A DNA stretch of 10,549 nt from DASYDU01 sp036499445 (GTDB lineage Bacteria > Planctomycetota > Planctomycetia > Pirellulales > Lacipirellulaceae), in assembly GCA_036499445.1 (NCBI GenBank), contig DASYDU010000026.1:1-10549 (forward strand), read 5' to 3'. This document shows, piece after piece, positions 1 through 6,654 of the stretch; position 1 is the first letter of the stretch; each line of letters begins with the position of its first letter. Under the pieces are notes generated by a model that was not told the DNA's origin, made no database searches, and saw only the letters and a list, made by a program, of their open reading frames with translations. The position numbers and the translations under genes are program-made.

Positions 1-1479
1 TATGCGGCCGTCTGGCTCCTGCTCCGCCAGACCCGGCGGCTGGCCACCGAGAAGGCCGAGTCGCACCTGCAACTGGCGAAGCGCGAAGCCGCGGTCGCGG
101 CCCAGGAAATCGTCAGCAAGGCCGAGGAGGAAATCCGCACGCGCGAGGCCGAGCTCAACCGCGACCTCGATCGCCGCAAGATCGAGATCGAGATGATGCT
201 GCGCGAAATCCGTTCCCACGAGGAATCGCTCGGCCTGCTCGACTACCAATTGGAACAGCGCCAGGACCGGCTCGCCCGCGAGGCCGCCGCGATCAAGCAG
301 GCGCGCGACGCGATGCGCGACCTGTCGAAGAGCCTGCGCAAGCGCCTCGAGGGCGTCGCCTCGCTCGACGGCGAGGAAGTGCGCAAGCAGCTGCGCGAAG
401 AAGTCACCTTTGAATGCGCCGAGGAACTGCGCGCCCTCCGCAAGGAATTGCTGGAACGCTCCGAGCAGGACCTCGTGCAGGAAGGCAAACGCATCCTCGT
501 CGCGACGATGCAGCGTCTCGCGAGCAAACCGAACAACGACATCACCGCGACGATCGTGCAGCTGCCCACCGAGGAAATGAAGGGCCGCATCATCGGTCGC
601 GAGGGCCGCAACATCCGCGCCTTTGAGAAGGCTACCGGCGTCGACGTCATCATCGACGACACGCCCGGCGTCGTGATCGTCAGCGCGTTCGACCCGGTCC
701 GCCGCGAAATCGCCCGCAACGCGCTCAACAAGCTGATCGCCGATGGCCGCATCCATCCCACCAGAATCGAAGAGCTCGTTGCTGAGACCGAAAAAGAAAC
801 CGAGGCCGCGATTCGCCGCTACGGCCAAGAGGCGACTCACGAGGCCCAGGTCCACGGCCTCAACGAGCGAATCATTCAACTGCTCGGCCGGCTCCACTAC
901 CGCACCAGCTACAGCCAAAACGTGCTCCGGCATTCGATTGAAGTTTCGTTCGTCGCCAGCATGATGGCCGAGGAGATGGGCTATAGCGGCGAAATCGCCC
1001 GCCGCGCTGGGTTGCTCCACGACATCGGCAAAGCCGCCGACCACGATACCGAAGGTGGCCATCCAAAAATCGGTGCCGACCTGCTCAAGCGCTACGGCGA
1101 ATCGCCCGAAGTGGTCCATGCCGCCTTGGGCCACCACGACGACATCCGACCCGACATGCCCTATACCGTGCTCGTCGCGGCCGCCGACGCCTGTAGCGCT
1201 TCGCGCCCTGGCGCGCGCCGCGAAACCCTCGACCGCTACATCAAGCGAATGCAGGAGCTCGAGACGATCGCCACCGGTTTCGACGGCGTCGAGCAAGCCT
1301 TCGCAATTCAGGCGGGCCGCGAGGTCCGAGTCATCGCCAGCACCCGTAGCACGACCGATGAATCGGCCGCCAAAATCTGCCGCGACATCGCCAAGGCTTT
1401 CGAAGAGCAGCTCACTTATCCAGGTGAAATTAAAGTCACCATGATCCGCGAAAGCCGCTTCACCGAAATGGCAAAGTGA
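1..1479 (+). CDS. rny: Ribonuclease Y (endoribonuclease), 5' end outside window
   Basis: RNase Y is a membrane-anchored endoribonuclease that starts mRNA decay. The frame is open from base 1 and gives 492 visible residues; family members have roughly 520, so only the extreme N-terminus with most of the membrane anchor is missing. Visible residues 1-8 (YAAVWLLL) look like the end of that anchor. Next comes a long charged coiled coil rich in E, R, K and A (about residues 10-150). A KH RNA-binding domain follows, with its GRIIGREG loop at 195-202. The HD phosphohydrolase domain has H311, the HD pair H340-D341 (LLHDIGKA), HHDD at 378-381 and D396 in AADACSASRPGARRE, matching the family's metal-site motifs. 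The internal ATG at 193 is not the start, because the coiled coil continues upstream in frame. A YmdB homologue follows on the same strand, as in Bacillus. Identification is very secure. Confidence 0.97.
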   Translation, partial: YAAVWLLLRQTRRLATEKAESHLQLAKREAAVAAQEIVSKAEEEIRTREAELNRDLDRRKIEIEMMLREIRSHEESLGLLDYQLEQRQDRLAREAAAIKQARDAMRDLSKSLRKRLEGVASLDGEEVRKQLREEVTFECAEELRALRKELLERSEQDLVQEGKRILVATMQRLASKPNNDITATIVQLPTEEMKGRIIGREGRNIRAFEKATGVDVIIDDTPGVVIVSAFDPVRREIARNALNKLIADGRIHPTRIEELVAETEKETEAAIRRYGQEATHEAQVHGLNERIIQLLGRLHYRTSYSQNVLRHSIEVSFVASMMAEEMGYSGEIARRAGLLHDIGKAADHDTEGGHPKIGADLLKRYGESPEVVHAALGHHDDIRPDMPYTVLVAAADACSASRPGARRETLDRYIKRMQELETIATGFDGVEQAFAIQAGREVRVIASTRSTTDESAAKICRDIAKAFEEQLTYPGEIKVTMIRESRFTEMAK

Positions 1480-1510
1480 TCCAATTTCAGCCGCGCTGCT
1501 TCGTTGCCTC

Positions 1511-1545
1511 AATCCGCAACCCCAAATCCGCAATCCGAAATCCTC
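1511..1545 (+). repeat. 7-bp tandem repeat (five degenerate units) between rny and ymdB
   Basis: Units start at 1511, 1518, 1525, 1532 and 1539: AATCCGC, AACCCCA, AATCCGC, AATCCGA, AATCCTC. The period is exactly seven bases throughout. The array fills the second half of the 68-nt gap between the rny stop and the GTG start at 1548. It lies just upstream of that start, where a Shine-Dalgarno sequence would be expected; no SD is visible there. Any effect on translation is inference. Confidence 0.8.
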
Positions 1546-1547
1546 CT

Positions 1548-2381
1548 GTGCGTATCCTCTTCATCGGTGACGTTGTCGGCAAACCCGGGCGCGAGATCAT
1601 CGAGCGCGCCATCCCGGGCCTGGTCCGCGAGCAAAAACTCGATCTCGTGGTGGCCAACGCCGAAAACGCCGCCGCCGGCTCTGGCATCACGCCCGGGATC
1701 TATCGCGAGTTAATCAAGGCCGGCGTCGACGCCATCACGCTCGGCGACCACATCTATCGCCGCAAGGAAATCTATTCCGTCCTCGAAAAGGAGACGAACA
1801 TCGTCAAGCCGGCCAACTTGCCGCCCGAATCGGTCGGACGTTGTTGGGCCGTCATCACTGCCCGCAACGGCGTTCAAGTCGCGATCATGTGCCTGCTTGG
1901 CCGACTGTTCATGAAACCGGTCGACAGCCCCTGGCCGGCTGCCGACCGCGCCCTGGCCGAAATACCATCCGACGTCCGCGTCCGGCTCGTAGACTTTCAC
2001 GCCGAGGCCACCAGCGAGATGCAGCTCATGGGCCGCTATCTGGACGGTCGCGTTTGCGCCGTGCTCGGCACCCACACTCACGTCCCTACTGCCGATGAGT
2101 GTATTTTGCCCAAGGGCACGGCCTTTCAATGTGATGTCGGCATGACCGGCCCCTACGAAAGCATCCTCGGTCGCCGCATCGACCGCGTGTTGGAAACCAC
2201 GCTTACCGGCCGCCCAACCGAATTCGAAGTGGCCACCGGCGACGTGAGGCTTTGTGGCTCAATCGTCGACGTCGATCCAGAGACAGGCCGAGCGACGACA
2301 ATTACGCGATTAACTGTCACGACGGCCGATTTGCCGAGATTGCAATCGCTGGCACAGGCCCCAGTCAAAGCCGAGACTTGA
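1548..2381 (+). CDS. ymdB: YmdB-type metallophosphoesterase (TIGR00282 family)
   Basis: This is a 277-residue calcineurin-like phosphoesterase. The Bacillus YmdB homologue is a 2',3'-cyclic-nucleotide phosphodiesterase of about 264 residues that affects biofilm formation and works together with RNase Y. I chose GTG 1548 because the protein then opens VRILFIGDVVGKPGRE, and the family's metal ligands fall at standard numbers: D8, E39, N40, H68, H151, H176 and H178 (DFHAEATSE, GTHTHV). The usual Asn67 is Asp here (TLGDH), and the usual TWDKKEI segment reads IYRRKEI. ILPKGTA and DVGMTGPYESILG are also family motifs. A longer in-frame GTG at 1476 overlaps the rny stop, but it would add 24 residues encoded mostly by the heptad repeat, so I reject it. 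Expression is probably coupled to rny. The function is known from homologues, not shown here. Confidence 0.93.
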   Translation: MRILFIGDVVGKPGREIIERAIPGLVREQKLDLVVANAENAAAGSGITPGIYRELIKAGVDAITLGDHIYRRKEIYSVLEKETNIVKPANLPPESVGRCWAVITARNGVQVAIMCLLGRLFMKPVDSPWPAADRALAEIPSDVRVRLVDFHAEATSEMQLMGRYLDGRVCAVLGTHTHVPTADECILPKGTAFQCDVGMTGPYESILGRRIDRVLETTLTGRPTEFEVATGDVRLCGSIVDVDPETGRATTITRLTVTTADLPRLQSLAQAPVKAET

Positions 2382-2435
2382 GCGGCCACAAAACACTCCG
2401 ATTCCATATTTTCCCCGAGGTTTTGCAAAAATAAC

Positions 2436-2465
2436 TTGACTCATCCCAGCCGGCGATCACATAAT
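2436..2465 (+). promoter_or_regulatory. Sigma70-type promoter for the haem peroxidase gene
   Basis: TTGACT (2436-2441) and CATAAT (2460-2465) are separated by 18 bp, close to the TTGACA/TATAAT consensus. They sit in an AT-rich patch just after the ymdB gene, the only such patch in the area. Transcription would start near 2472, giving a leader of about 155 nt before the ATG at 2629. The location makes an independent transcript for the peroxidase likely. Confidence 0.6.
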
Positions 2466-2471
2466 AGGGAG

Positions 2472-2628
2472 CTCGCGGCCCGGCTTCGGGCGGCGTTCAT
2501 TTCTTTTTGGCGACACCGCTAATCACCTAAATCGACATCCGCGCTCCGCTCTTTTTACGTCCTGTCTCGGCGTGTTGTTTGGAGCGCTCTCCGATCTTTG
2601 ATGTCGATCGGTGCCGAGGGAAATTCCC
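2472..2628 (+). other. Long 5' leader of the peroxidase gene with early hairpin
   Basis: No gene is seen between the predicted transcription start and ATG 2629. Near the 5' end GCCCG (2478-2482) and CGGGC (2487-2491) form a GC-rich hairpin with a four-base loop. A pyrimidine run, TTCTTTTT, follows at 2501-2508. The nine-base gap makes a classical terminator or attenuator doubtful; a transcript-stabilising 5' hairpin is equally possible. I recognise no known riboswitch. Confidence 0.3.
2616..2620 (+). promoter_or_regulatory. Ribosome binding site setting the peroxidase start
   Basis: GAGGG lies eight bases before ATG 2629. It supports ATG 2629 over the in-frame GTG at 2611, which would have this site inside the coding region. 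The shorter start also gives a clean signal peptide. Confidence 0.6.
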
Positions 2629-4338
2629 ATGAATCGCATTGCGCTACTGTTGATTGCGTTATCGGCGCTATGGCCCGCCACGGACATGCGCGCCGAGGAT
2701 CGCACCTATGACGGATCGGGCAACAACATCACGAATCCGCTCTGGGGCGCCGCCAATACCCAGCTGCTCCGGACTGCCGCGCCCGCCTACGATGATGGCT
2801 ACTCGACGCCGCGCGGCGGCACCGATCCGCTCGGTCCTCACGCACTGCCCGATCCGCGTTTGATCAGCAATACGATCGTCAAGCAAATCGCCCTGATGCC
2901 CAACGCCCACAAAATGACGGACTGGACCTTCCAATGGGGTCAGTTCATCGACCACGATCTCGACCTTACACCACTGGCTGATCCGCCGGAGGAGTTCGAT
3001 ATCCCGATGCCCGTCGGCGATGACACGTTCGACAAAACGAGCCAGGGAAATGTCATGATGCCGTTCCAGCGGTCCGACTATGACCATACCACCGGCACAG
3101 GTCCAGGCAATCCCCGCCAACAGCTCAATGTGATCACGTCATACATCGACGGATCGCAAGTCTACGGCTCCGATCAATCGCGGGCGCTGGCGCTCCGCAC
3201 GATGAGCGCCGGCCGCCTCAAGACGAGCAACTATAATCTCTTGCCTTTCAACACCATGGGCCTGCCCAACGCCGATAACGGCGCGCCCGACCCCTCGCAG
3301 TTCTACGTGGGCGGCGATCTACGCGTCAACGAGCAGATCGGCCTCACGACGGTTCAAACTTTGTTCATGCGCGAGCACAATCGGTTGGCCGGCCAAATAT
3401 CCGCCGCCAATCCTACTTGGAACGACGAGCAAGTTTACCAGCGAGCCCGCAAATTCGTTGGAGCCGAAATTCAGAAAATCACCTATCATGAGTTTCTTCC
3501 GGCGCTCTTGGGCAGCGCGGCGCCCGGCCTCAATAGCAACTATGACCCCGCGGCCAACGCGTCCGTTGCCACCGAGTTCTCCGCAGCGCTGTTTCGCGTG
3601 GGCCATACCATGCTTCCTACCCAGCTCCCGCGCATCCAAAACGACGGCACTCCCGCGCCGGGCGGTCCGATGTCGCTTCGCGACGCCTTTTTCCTCCCCA
3701 CCAATCTCTCCAATGGACCAAGCGAACTCGATTATCTCTTGAAAGGCTTGGCTTCCGATCAGCAGCAAGAGATCGACATTCACGTGGTCGACGACGTGCG
3801 CGACTTTTTGTTCGGCGACCCGCTACCGGGCAGCGGTTTCGATTTACCATCGCTCAACATTCAGCGCGGCCGCGATCATGGCGTTCCCGATTACAACACC
3901 GTCCGCGCCGCCTATAAATTGCCGAAAGTCACCTCCTACGCGCAAATCACGTCCGATCCCACGCTGCAGGCTGGACTCCAATCGCTCTATGGCGACGCCG
4001 CCTCGGGCGGTCTAGACAAGATCGATCTCTGGATCGGCGCGCTCGCCGAGGACCATCTACCCGGCGAGCAAGTGGGACCGTTGATCTCCGCCGGATTGGT
4101 CGACCAATTCATGCGCGATCGCGACGGCGATCGTTTCTGGTTTATGCGCGATCCTGACTTTTCCGCGGCCGATCTCGCCCATTTAAACAGCGTCACGCTC
4201 TCGGACGTCATTCGCTGGAATTCGTCGATCACTAATCTGCAATCGAGCGTGTTCTTCATGGTGCCCGAGCCGACATCGATCCTGCTGATCGTGATGGGAC
4301 TTGTCGCCCCAGCCCTCTTGCGTCGCCGCGGCGCATGA
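2629..4338 (+). CDS. Secreted animal-type haem peroxidase with PEP-CTERM tail
   Basis: The 569-residue product resembles the peroxinectin-like bacterial branch of animal haem peroxidases (An_peroxidase), which oxidise substrates with H2O2. A signal peptide spans about residues 1-22 (MNRIALLLIALSALWPATD, then cleavage near MRA-ED). By homology to myeloperoxidase, D108 and H109 (GQFIDHDLDLTP) are a haem-ester Asp and the distal His, and D110 is a calcium ligand. T170, Y172, D174 and S176 form the calcium loop. R232 and E235 (RVNEQ) are the catalytic Arg and the second haem-ester residue, H326 (FRVGHTM) is the proximal His, and N410 lies in LNIQRGRDHG. The Met that forms the sulfonium link in myeloperoxidase is Gln236. 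The C-terminus is a sorting signal: VPEPTS (545-550), a hydrophobic helix, then RRRGA. The enzyme is probably processed at the surface by an exosortase encoded elsewhere. It has its own promoter, and the natural substrate is unknown. Confidence 0.93.
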   Translation: MNRIALLLIALSALWPATDMRAEDRTYDGSGNNITNPLWGAANTQLLRTAAPAYDDGYSTPRGGTDPLGPHALPDPRLISNTIVKQIALMPNAHKMTDWTFQWGQFIDHDLDLTPLADPPEEFDIPMPVGDDTFDKTSQGNVMMPFQRSDYDHTTGTGPGNPRQQLNVITSYIDGSQVYGSDQSRALALRTMSAGRLKTSNYNLLPFNTMGLPNADNGAPDPSQFYVGGDLRVNEQIGLTTVQTLFMREHNRLAGQISAANPTWNDEQVYQRARKFVGAEIQKITYHEFLPALLGSAAPGLNSNYDPAANASVATEFSAALFRVGHTMLPTQLPRIQNDGTPAPGGPMSLRDAFFLPTNLSNGPSELDYLLKGLASDQQQEIDIHVVDDVRDFLFGDPLPGSGFDLPSLNIQRGRDHGVPDYNTVRAAYKLPKVTSYAQITSDPTLQAGLQSLYGDAASGGLDKIDLWIGALAEDHLPGEQVGPLISAGLVDQFMRDRDGDRFWFMRDPDFSAADLAHLNSVTLSDVIRWNSSITNLQSSVFFMVPEPTSILLIVMGLVAPALLRRRGA

Positions 4339-4397
4339 CGCTCCGCTAGGCGTGGGACCTTGGCCACGACCGCCGCCATTTCAGGGCCGGGCCCGTC

Positions 4398-5198
4398 CTA
4401 TTGCGCGGTCGGGCTCGTCGAGGGAGCCACCGCCGCCGGCTTTGCCTCCGCCGCTTTCTTTTCGTCCGGAGGCGTTCGCTTGCCCGTAAAGTCCGCGGTC
4501 CCCGTGTTGCCGCCAAAGTCAAACTCGTTCGTCCCCTTGATCGTGTCCCCCTGCGGCTTGCCACGGTAGACCGCCTTGAAAGAATTGCCGTCGCGGTCCC
4601 CCGAGATCTCCCATGAAAGCTGGCCGTCCTTGAATTCGACATTTTTAGCGTCCCGTTCGCCAAACGGACTGACGTAAGCGCCGTGCAGCCCTTTCTCGTC
4701 CTTCGTAATCGTGATGTGCGGTTCGATCACTCCGTTTGGCGTCTCCAGCCGCAGCTCCCACAATCCCAGCACGTCTTCCACGTCCACAGATCGCTTGGCG
4801 TGCCAATCGAACTCTTGCGGTCCCTGACCAAAGTCGAGCGATATCTTGCCGTTGATGTCGTCCGCTTCCACTTTGCCGTTGAAGTGAACGTCAAACTTGT
4901 TGCCGTTAAACTCGCGATGCGATATGAACGACAATTGATCCTTGTCGAGTTTCCCCTCGTCGACGTCGGTCGTGTTGTCAAACGCCGTGTACTTGCCCGT
5001 CAGTTGCTTGCCGTCCCACTTGAGCTTCAGCGTGAACTCCGCCTTGTTATCGTTAAACGTCGTGTCCCATTTCCAGGTTCCACTCGGGTCGACGGCCTTC
5101 GCCTGACCGCTCTCGCTCGTCGCTTCAGCCCAAGCCAGGCCTGCCAACAAAGAATTCAACAGCAAAATCGCCAACAGATTGATCGGAGCTCGAAACAT
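4398..5198 (-). CDS. Exported protein made of two tandem 97-residue beta-rich repeats
   Basis: I do not recognise a named family. The 266-residue product has a signal peptide (residues 1-24, MFRAPINLLAILLLNSLLAG, cleavage near AWA-E). Two homologous domains follow at 40-136 and 145-241, in a constant register of 105 residues. Matches include G40/G145, W42/W147, G68/G173, L89/L194, F102/F207, G108/G213, G117/G222, F123/F228 and KR135-136/KR240-241. Alternating hydrophobic and charged residues suggest a small beta-sandwich or barrel. The end (242-266) is a disordered tail rich in A, P, K and E. I chose ATG 5198 over an upstream in-frame start because it begins the signal peptide; AGAGAG lies about ten bases before it. 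The gene converges on the peroxidase, with only 59 bp between stops. Its role is unknown, probably periplasmic or extracellular. Confidence 0.85.
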   Translation of the reverse strand: MFRAPINLLAILLLNSLLAGLAWAEATSESGQAKAVDPSGTWKWDTTFNDNKAEFTLKLKWDGKQLTGKYTAFDNTTDVDEGKLDKDQLSFISHREFNGNKFDVHFNGKVEADDINGKISLDFGQGPQEFDWHAKRSVDVEDVLGLWELRLETPNGVIEPHITITKDEKGLHGAYVSPFGERDAKNVEFKDGQLSWEISGDRDGNSFKAVYRGKPQGDTIKGTNEFDFGGNTGTADFTGKRTPPDEKKAAEAKPAAVAPSTSPTAQ

Positions 5199-5286
5199 AG
5201 CTATTGCTCTCTCTTTCGCAAAAACGGTGTCGATGGGGTGGACGGCAGTCGCCGACAAACGAACTGCCCGGCGCAAGCGCGTTCCG

Positions 5287-5295
5287 ATTCTACCA
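5287..5295 (-). promoter_or_regulatory. Possible extended -10 promoter for the duplicated-domain gene
   Basis: On the minus strand this reads TGGTAGAAT, an extended -10 (TGn followed by TAGAAT), about 90 bases before ATG 5198. No recognisable -35 lies 16-18 bp upstream. The same GTGGTA core occurs before the propeller gene at 6594-6599. It is weak on its own. Confidence 0.3.
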
Positions 5296-5340
5296 CCGCG
5301 CGATTGATACCGCCGCTAGTCGCCTGAAATTTTTGAGCCA

Positions 5341-5360
5341 GCGGACGGCCCCGTGTCCGC
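5341..5360 (-). terminator. Possible terminator of the outer-membrane protein gene
   Basis: GCGGAC and GTCCGC form a perfect 6-bp stem with an eight-base loop, starting 12 bases after the stop of the 5372-6364 gene. On the minus strand it is followed within six bases by AAAAATTT, a poor U-tract. The hairpin could end the transcript or only weaken read-through into the next minus-strand gene. Confidence 0.35.
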
Positions 5361-5371
5361 ACGCCATTTCG

Positions 5372-6364
5372 CTACCAAGCCAGGCCGAAATTGAAATTCG
5401 TCCCCGTAAACCCGGCCGAGCTCCCCACGTTGGCAGTCATCCACTGGCTCTGCCACTGCTGGATATCAGGCATCACGCTGATATACCAATACTTGTCGTG
5501 CAATTCGCCAAACCGACGGCGCAGCTCCAAACCAAACGACGCTTCAAAAATCGTCAGCATGTCGTGATTCGTGTCCGGCACCAGCGCGCCCCCGGTCTTG
5601 TCCCGCCAATCGCCTTCCACCAGCGACATCCGCCCCAGTCCGACAAACGCAAATTCGTAGACTGGACCGATGTAGAGCGGATGATACCATTCGCCGAAGA
5701 CGTCGATGCCGCCGCCTGTGAATTCCGAATGCGTGTTATCCGAAGTTTGTCGAAAATCCAAATCGGCCGCTCGGCTCCCAGCGCCCACAACCAGCTCGGT
5801 ATAATCGACGAAAATCCGCTTGTAGAGGTCGATATCAAACGTGGCGGCCCCGACTTCTGTATCATCCCGCGCGTCATTGGCGTCTTGGCCAAAACCCCAA
5901 AACTCGCCGCGAATGCCGTAACCCGTCGCCCACTCGTAGCCCAGCCCGAAATCAAACGTCACTCCCGAGTGATCGAAGTGTCCGAAAAACGGCCCGGCCA
6001 AATGCAGATCGCTCGGCCCGACCTCCGCCCCAAAAGTCCAGTCGCCGCTCCGCGGTGAGCCGCAAAGGTAAGGCGACTCGCCGGGCGGGCCGCCGACGCT
6101 CGCAAATTGACCGTTCGGTAACCCGCTATTTGCCGGGCCGCCTTGATACATGATTGGCTGCGACTGCTCCTGCATCGACAGCCGCCGCTCAATATCGTTG
6201 AGCCGCTGTTCCACTGGCGTTGGCAGCGGTGCAGCCTGCGGCATCACGATCGGCGCCGACGACGGGACAATCGTCGGCCCTGGAAACGTGGCATTCTCCT
6301 GCGCGGCGACAGGCACAGCCCACGCGATTGCCACTCCCAACATGATGTAGCAAACTTTCGACAT
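5372..6364 (-). CDS. Outer-membrane beta-barrel protein, possibly Lpg1974-like porin
   Basis: The 330-residue product has a signal peptide (residues 1-21, cleavage VAA-Q), then a proline-rich linker (28-50). A short amphipathic helix follows (about 50-67, VEQRLNDIERRLSMQEQ), as in planctomycete porin-like proteins. The rest (about 105-330) alternates aromatic and glycine-rich strands (WTFGAEVG, VTFDFGLGYEW, FGEWYHPLYIGPVYEFAF, GRMSLVEGDWR, YWYISVMPDIQQW). It ends NFNFGLAW with a terminal Trp, as expected for Bam-dependent barrels. The layout recalls Lpg1974-type pore-forming proteins of planctomycetes; that assignment is tentative, the barrel itself is fairly secure. The start is odd: AAGGA directly touches the ATG with no spacer. 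The gene is divergent from the propeller gene. Confidence 0.8.
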   Translation of the reverse strand: MSKVCYIMLGVAIAWAVPVAAQENATFPGPTIVPSSAPIVMPQAAPLPTPVEQRLNDIERRLSMQEQSQPIMYQGGPANSGLPNGQFASVGGPPGESPYLCGSPRSGDWTFGAEVGPSDLHLAGPFFGHFDHSGVTFDFGLGYEWATGYGIRGEFWGFGQDANDARDDTEVGAATFDIDLYKRIFVDYTELVVGAGSRAADLDFRQTSDNTHSEFTGGGIDVFGEWYHPLYIGPVYEFAFVGLGRMSLVEGDWRDKTGGALVPDTNHDMLTIFEASFGLELRRRFGELHDKYWYISVMPDIQQWQSQWMTANVGSSAGFTGTNFNFGLAW

Positions 6365-6402
6365 TCCTTAGTGATTCGCAATCGCGCGCATCCCGTCACA
6401 AT

Positions 6403-6423
6403 TGGCCATTAGGTGGCCATTAG
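6403..6423. repeat. 11-bp-period direct repeat in the divergent intergenic region
   Basis: TGGCCATTAG occurs at 6403-6412 and again at 6414-6423, one base apart, so the two copies sit on the same face of the helix. TGGCCA is itself a palindrome. The pair lies just downstream of a possible minus-strand promoter and 39 bases before the start of the outer-membrane protein gene, where an operator could act. Function is inferred from position only. Confidence 0.6.
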
Positions 6424-6436
6424 AAAACTGCGGCGA

Positions 6437-6465
6437 GTGATAGCAAAACTCCGTCACGGCGACAA
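6437..6465 (-). promoter_or_regulatory. Possible promoter for the outer-membrane protein gene
   Basis: On the minus strand TTGTCG (6465-6460) and TATCAC (6442-6437) are 17 bp apart, and TGC directly precedes the hexamer, making an extended -10. The leader would be about 65 nt. The hexamers are imperfect, so this is a candidate only. Confidence 0.35.
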
Positions 6466-6594
6466 TACGTTCCCAACCGCCAACGATCCACTTTTGACCC
6501 AGTTTTGCTGCAAATTCCGCTTCCCTACTCATCGAACAATGACCACAAGCGCCCGCCGCCACGGACAATGCTGCATGTCAGCTGGGCCGAATTG

Positions 6595-6603
6595 TGGTAT
6601 CTT
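6595..6603 (+). promoter_or_regulatory. Possible extended -10 promoter for the propeller gene
   Basis: TGGTATCTT (TGn followed by TATCTT) lies about 52 bases before ATG 6655. No convincing -35 is present. The rest of the 290-bp divergent region (6365-6654) holds no convincing gene. Confidence 0.3.
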
Positions 6604-6654
6604 ATCGCCGCAAGGGGGATCGTTCTTCGCCACTACTAACTCTTGGTATTTACG

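Noticed and set aside
1476..1547. Upstream GTG extension of the YmdB homologue
   Set aside because: The 24 added residues are largely encoded by the heptad repeat and do not belong to the family; metal-ligand numbering fits GTG 1548.
2611..2628. GTG start six codons before the peroxidase ATG
   Set aside because: The ribosome binding site lies within this extension, and the extra residues would spoil the signal peptide's N-terminus.
4339..4397. Terminator between the convergent peroxidase and duplicated-domain genes
   Set aside because: Only short stems are visible (ACGC/GCGT and GGGCC/GGCCC) with no T-tract, too weak to call.
4683..5327. 214-residue open frame on the plus strand
   Set aside because: It is antisense to the duplicated-domain protein, whose internal repeat confirms the minus-strand reading.
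5204..6058. 284-residue open frame on the plus strand
   Set aside because: It is antisense to the outer-membrane protein gene and its control region, with no signal or domain; the minus-strand product has a signal peptide and a terminal aromatic residue.
6413..6654. Small plus-strand gene in the divergent intergenic region
   Set aside because: The 81-residue frame has no ribosome site or domain, and overlaps the likely control elements of both neighbours.
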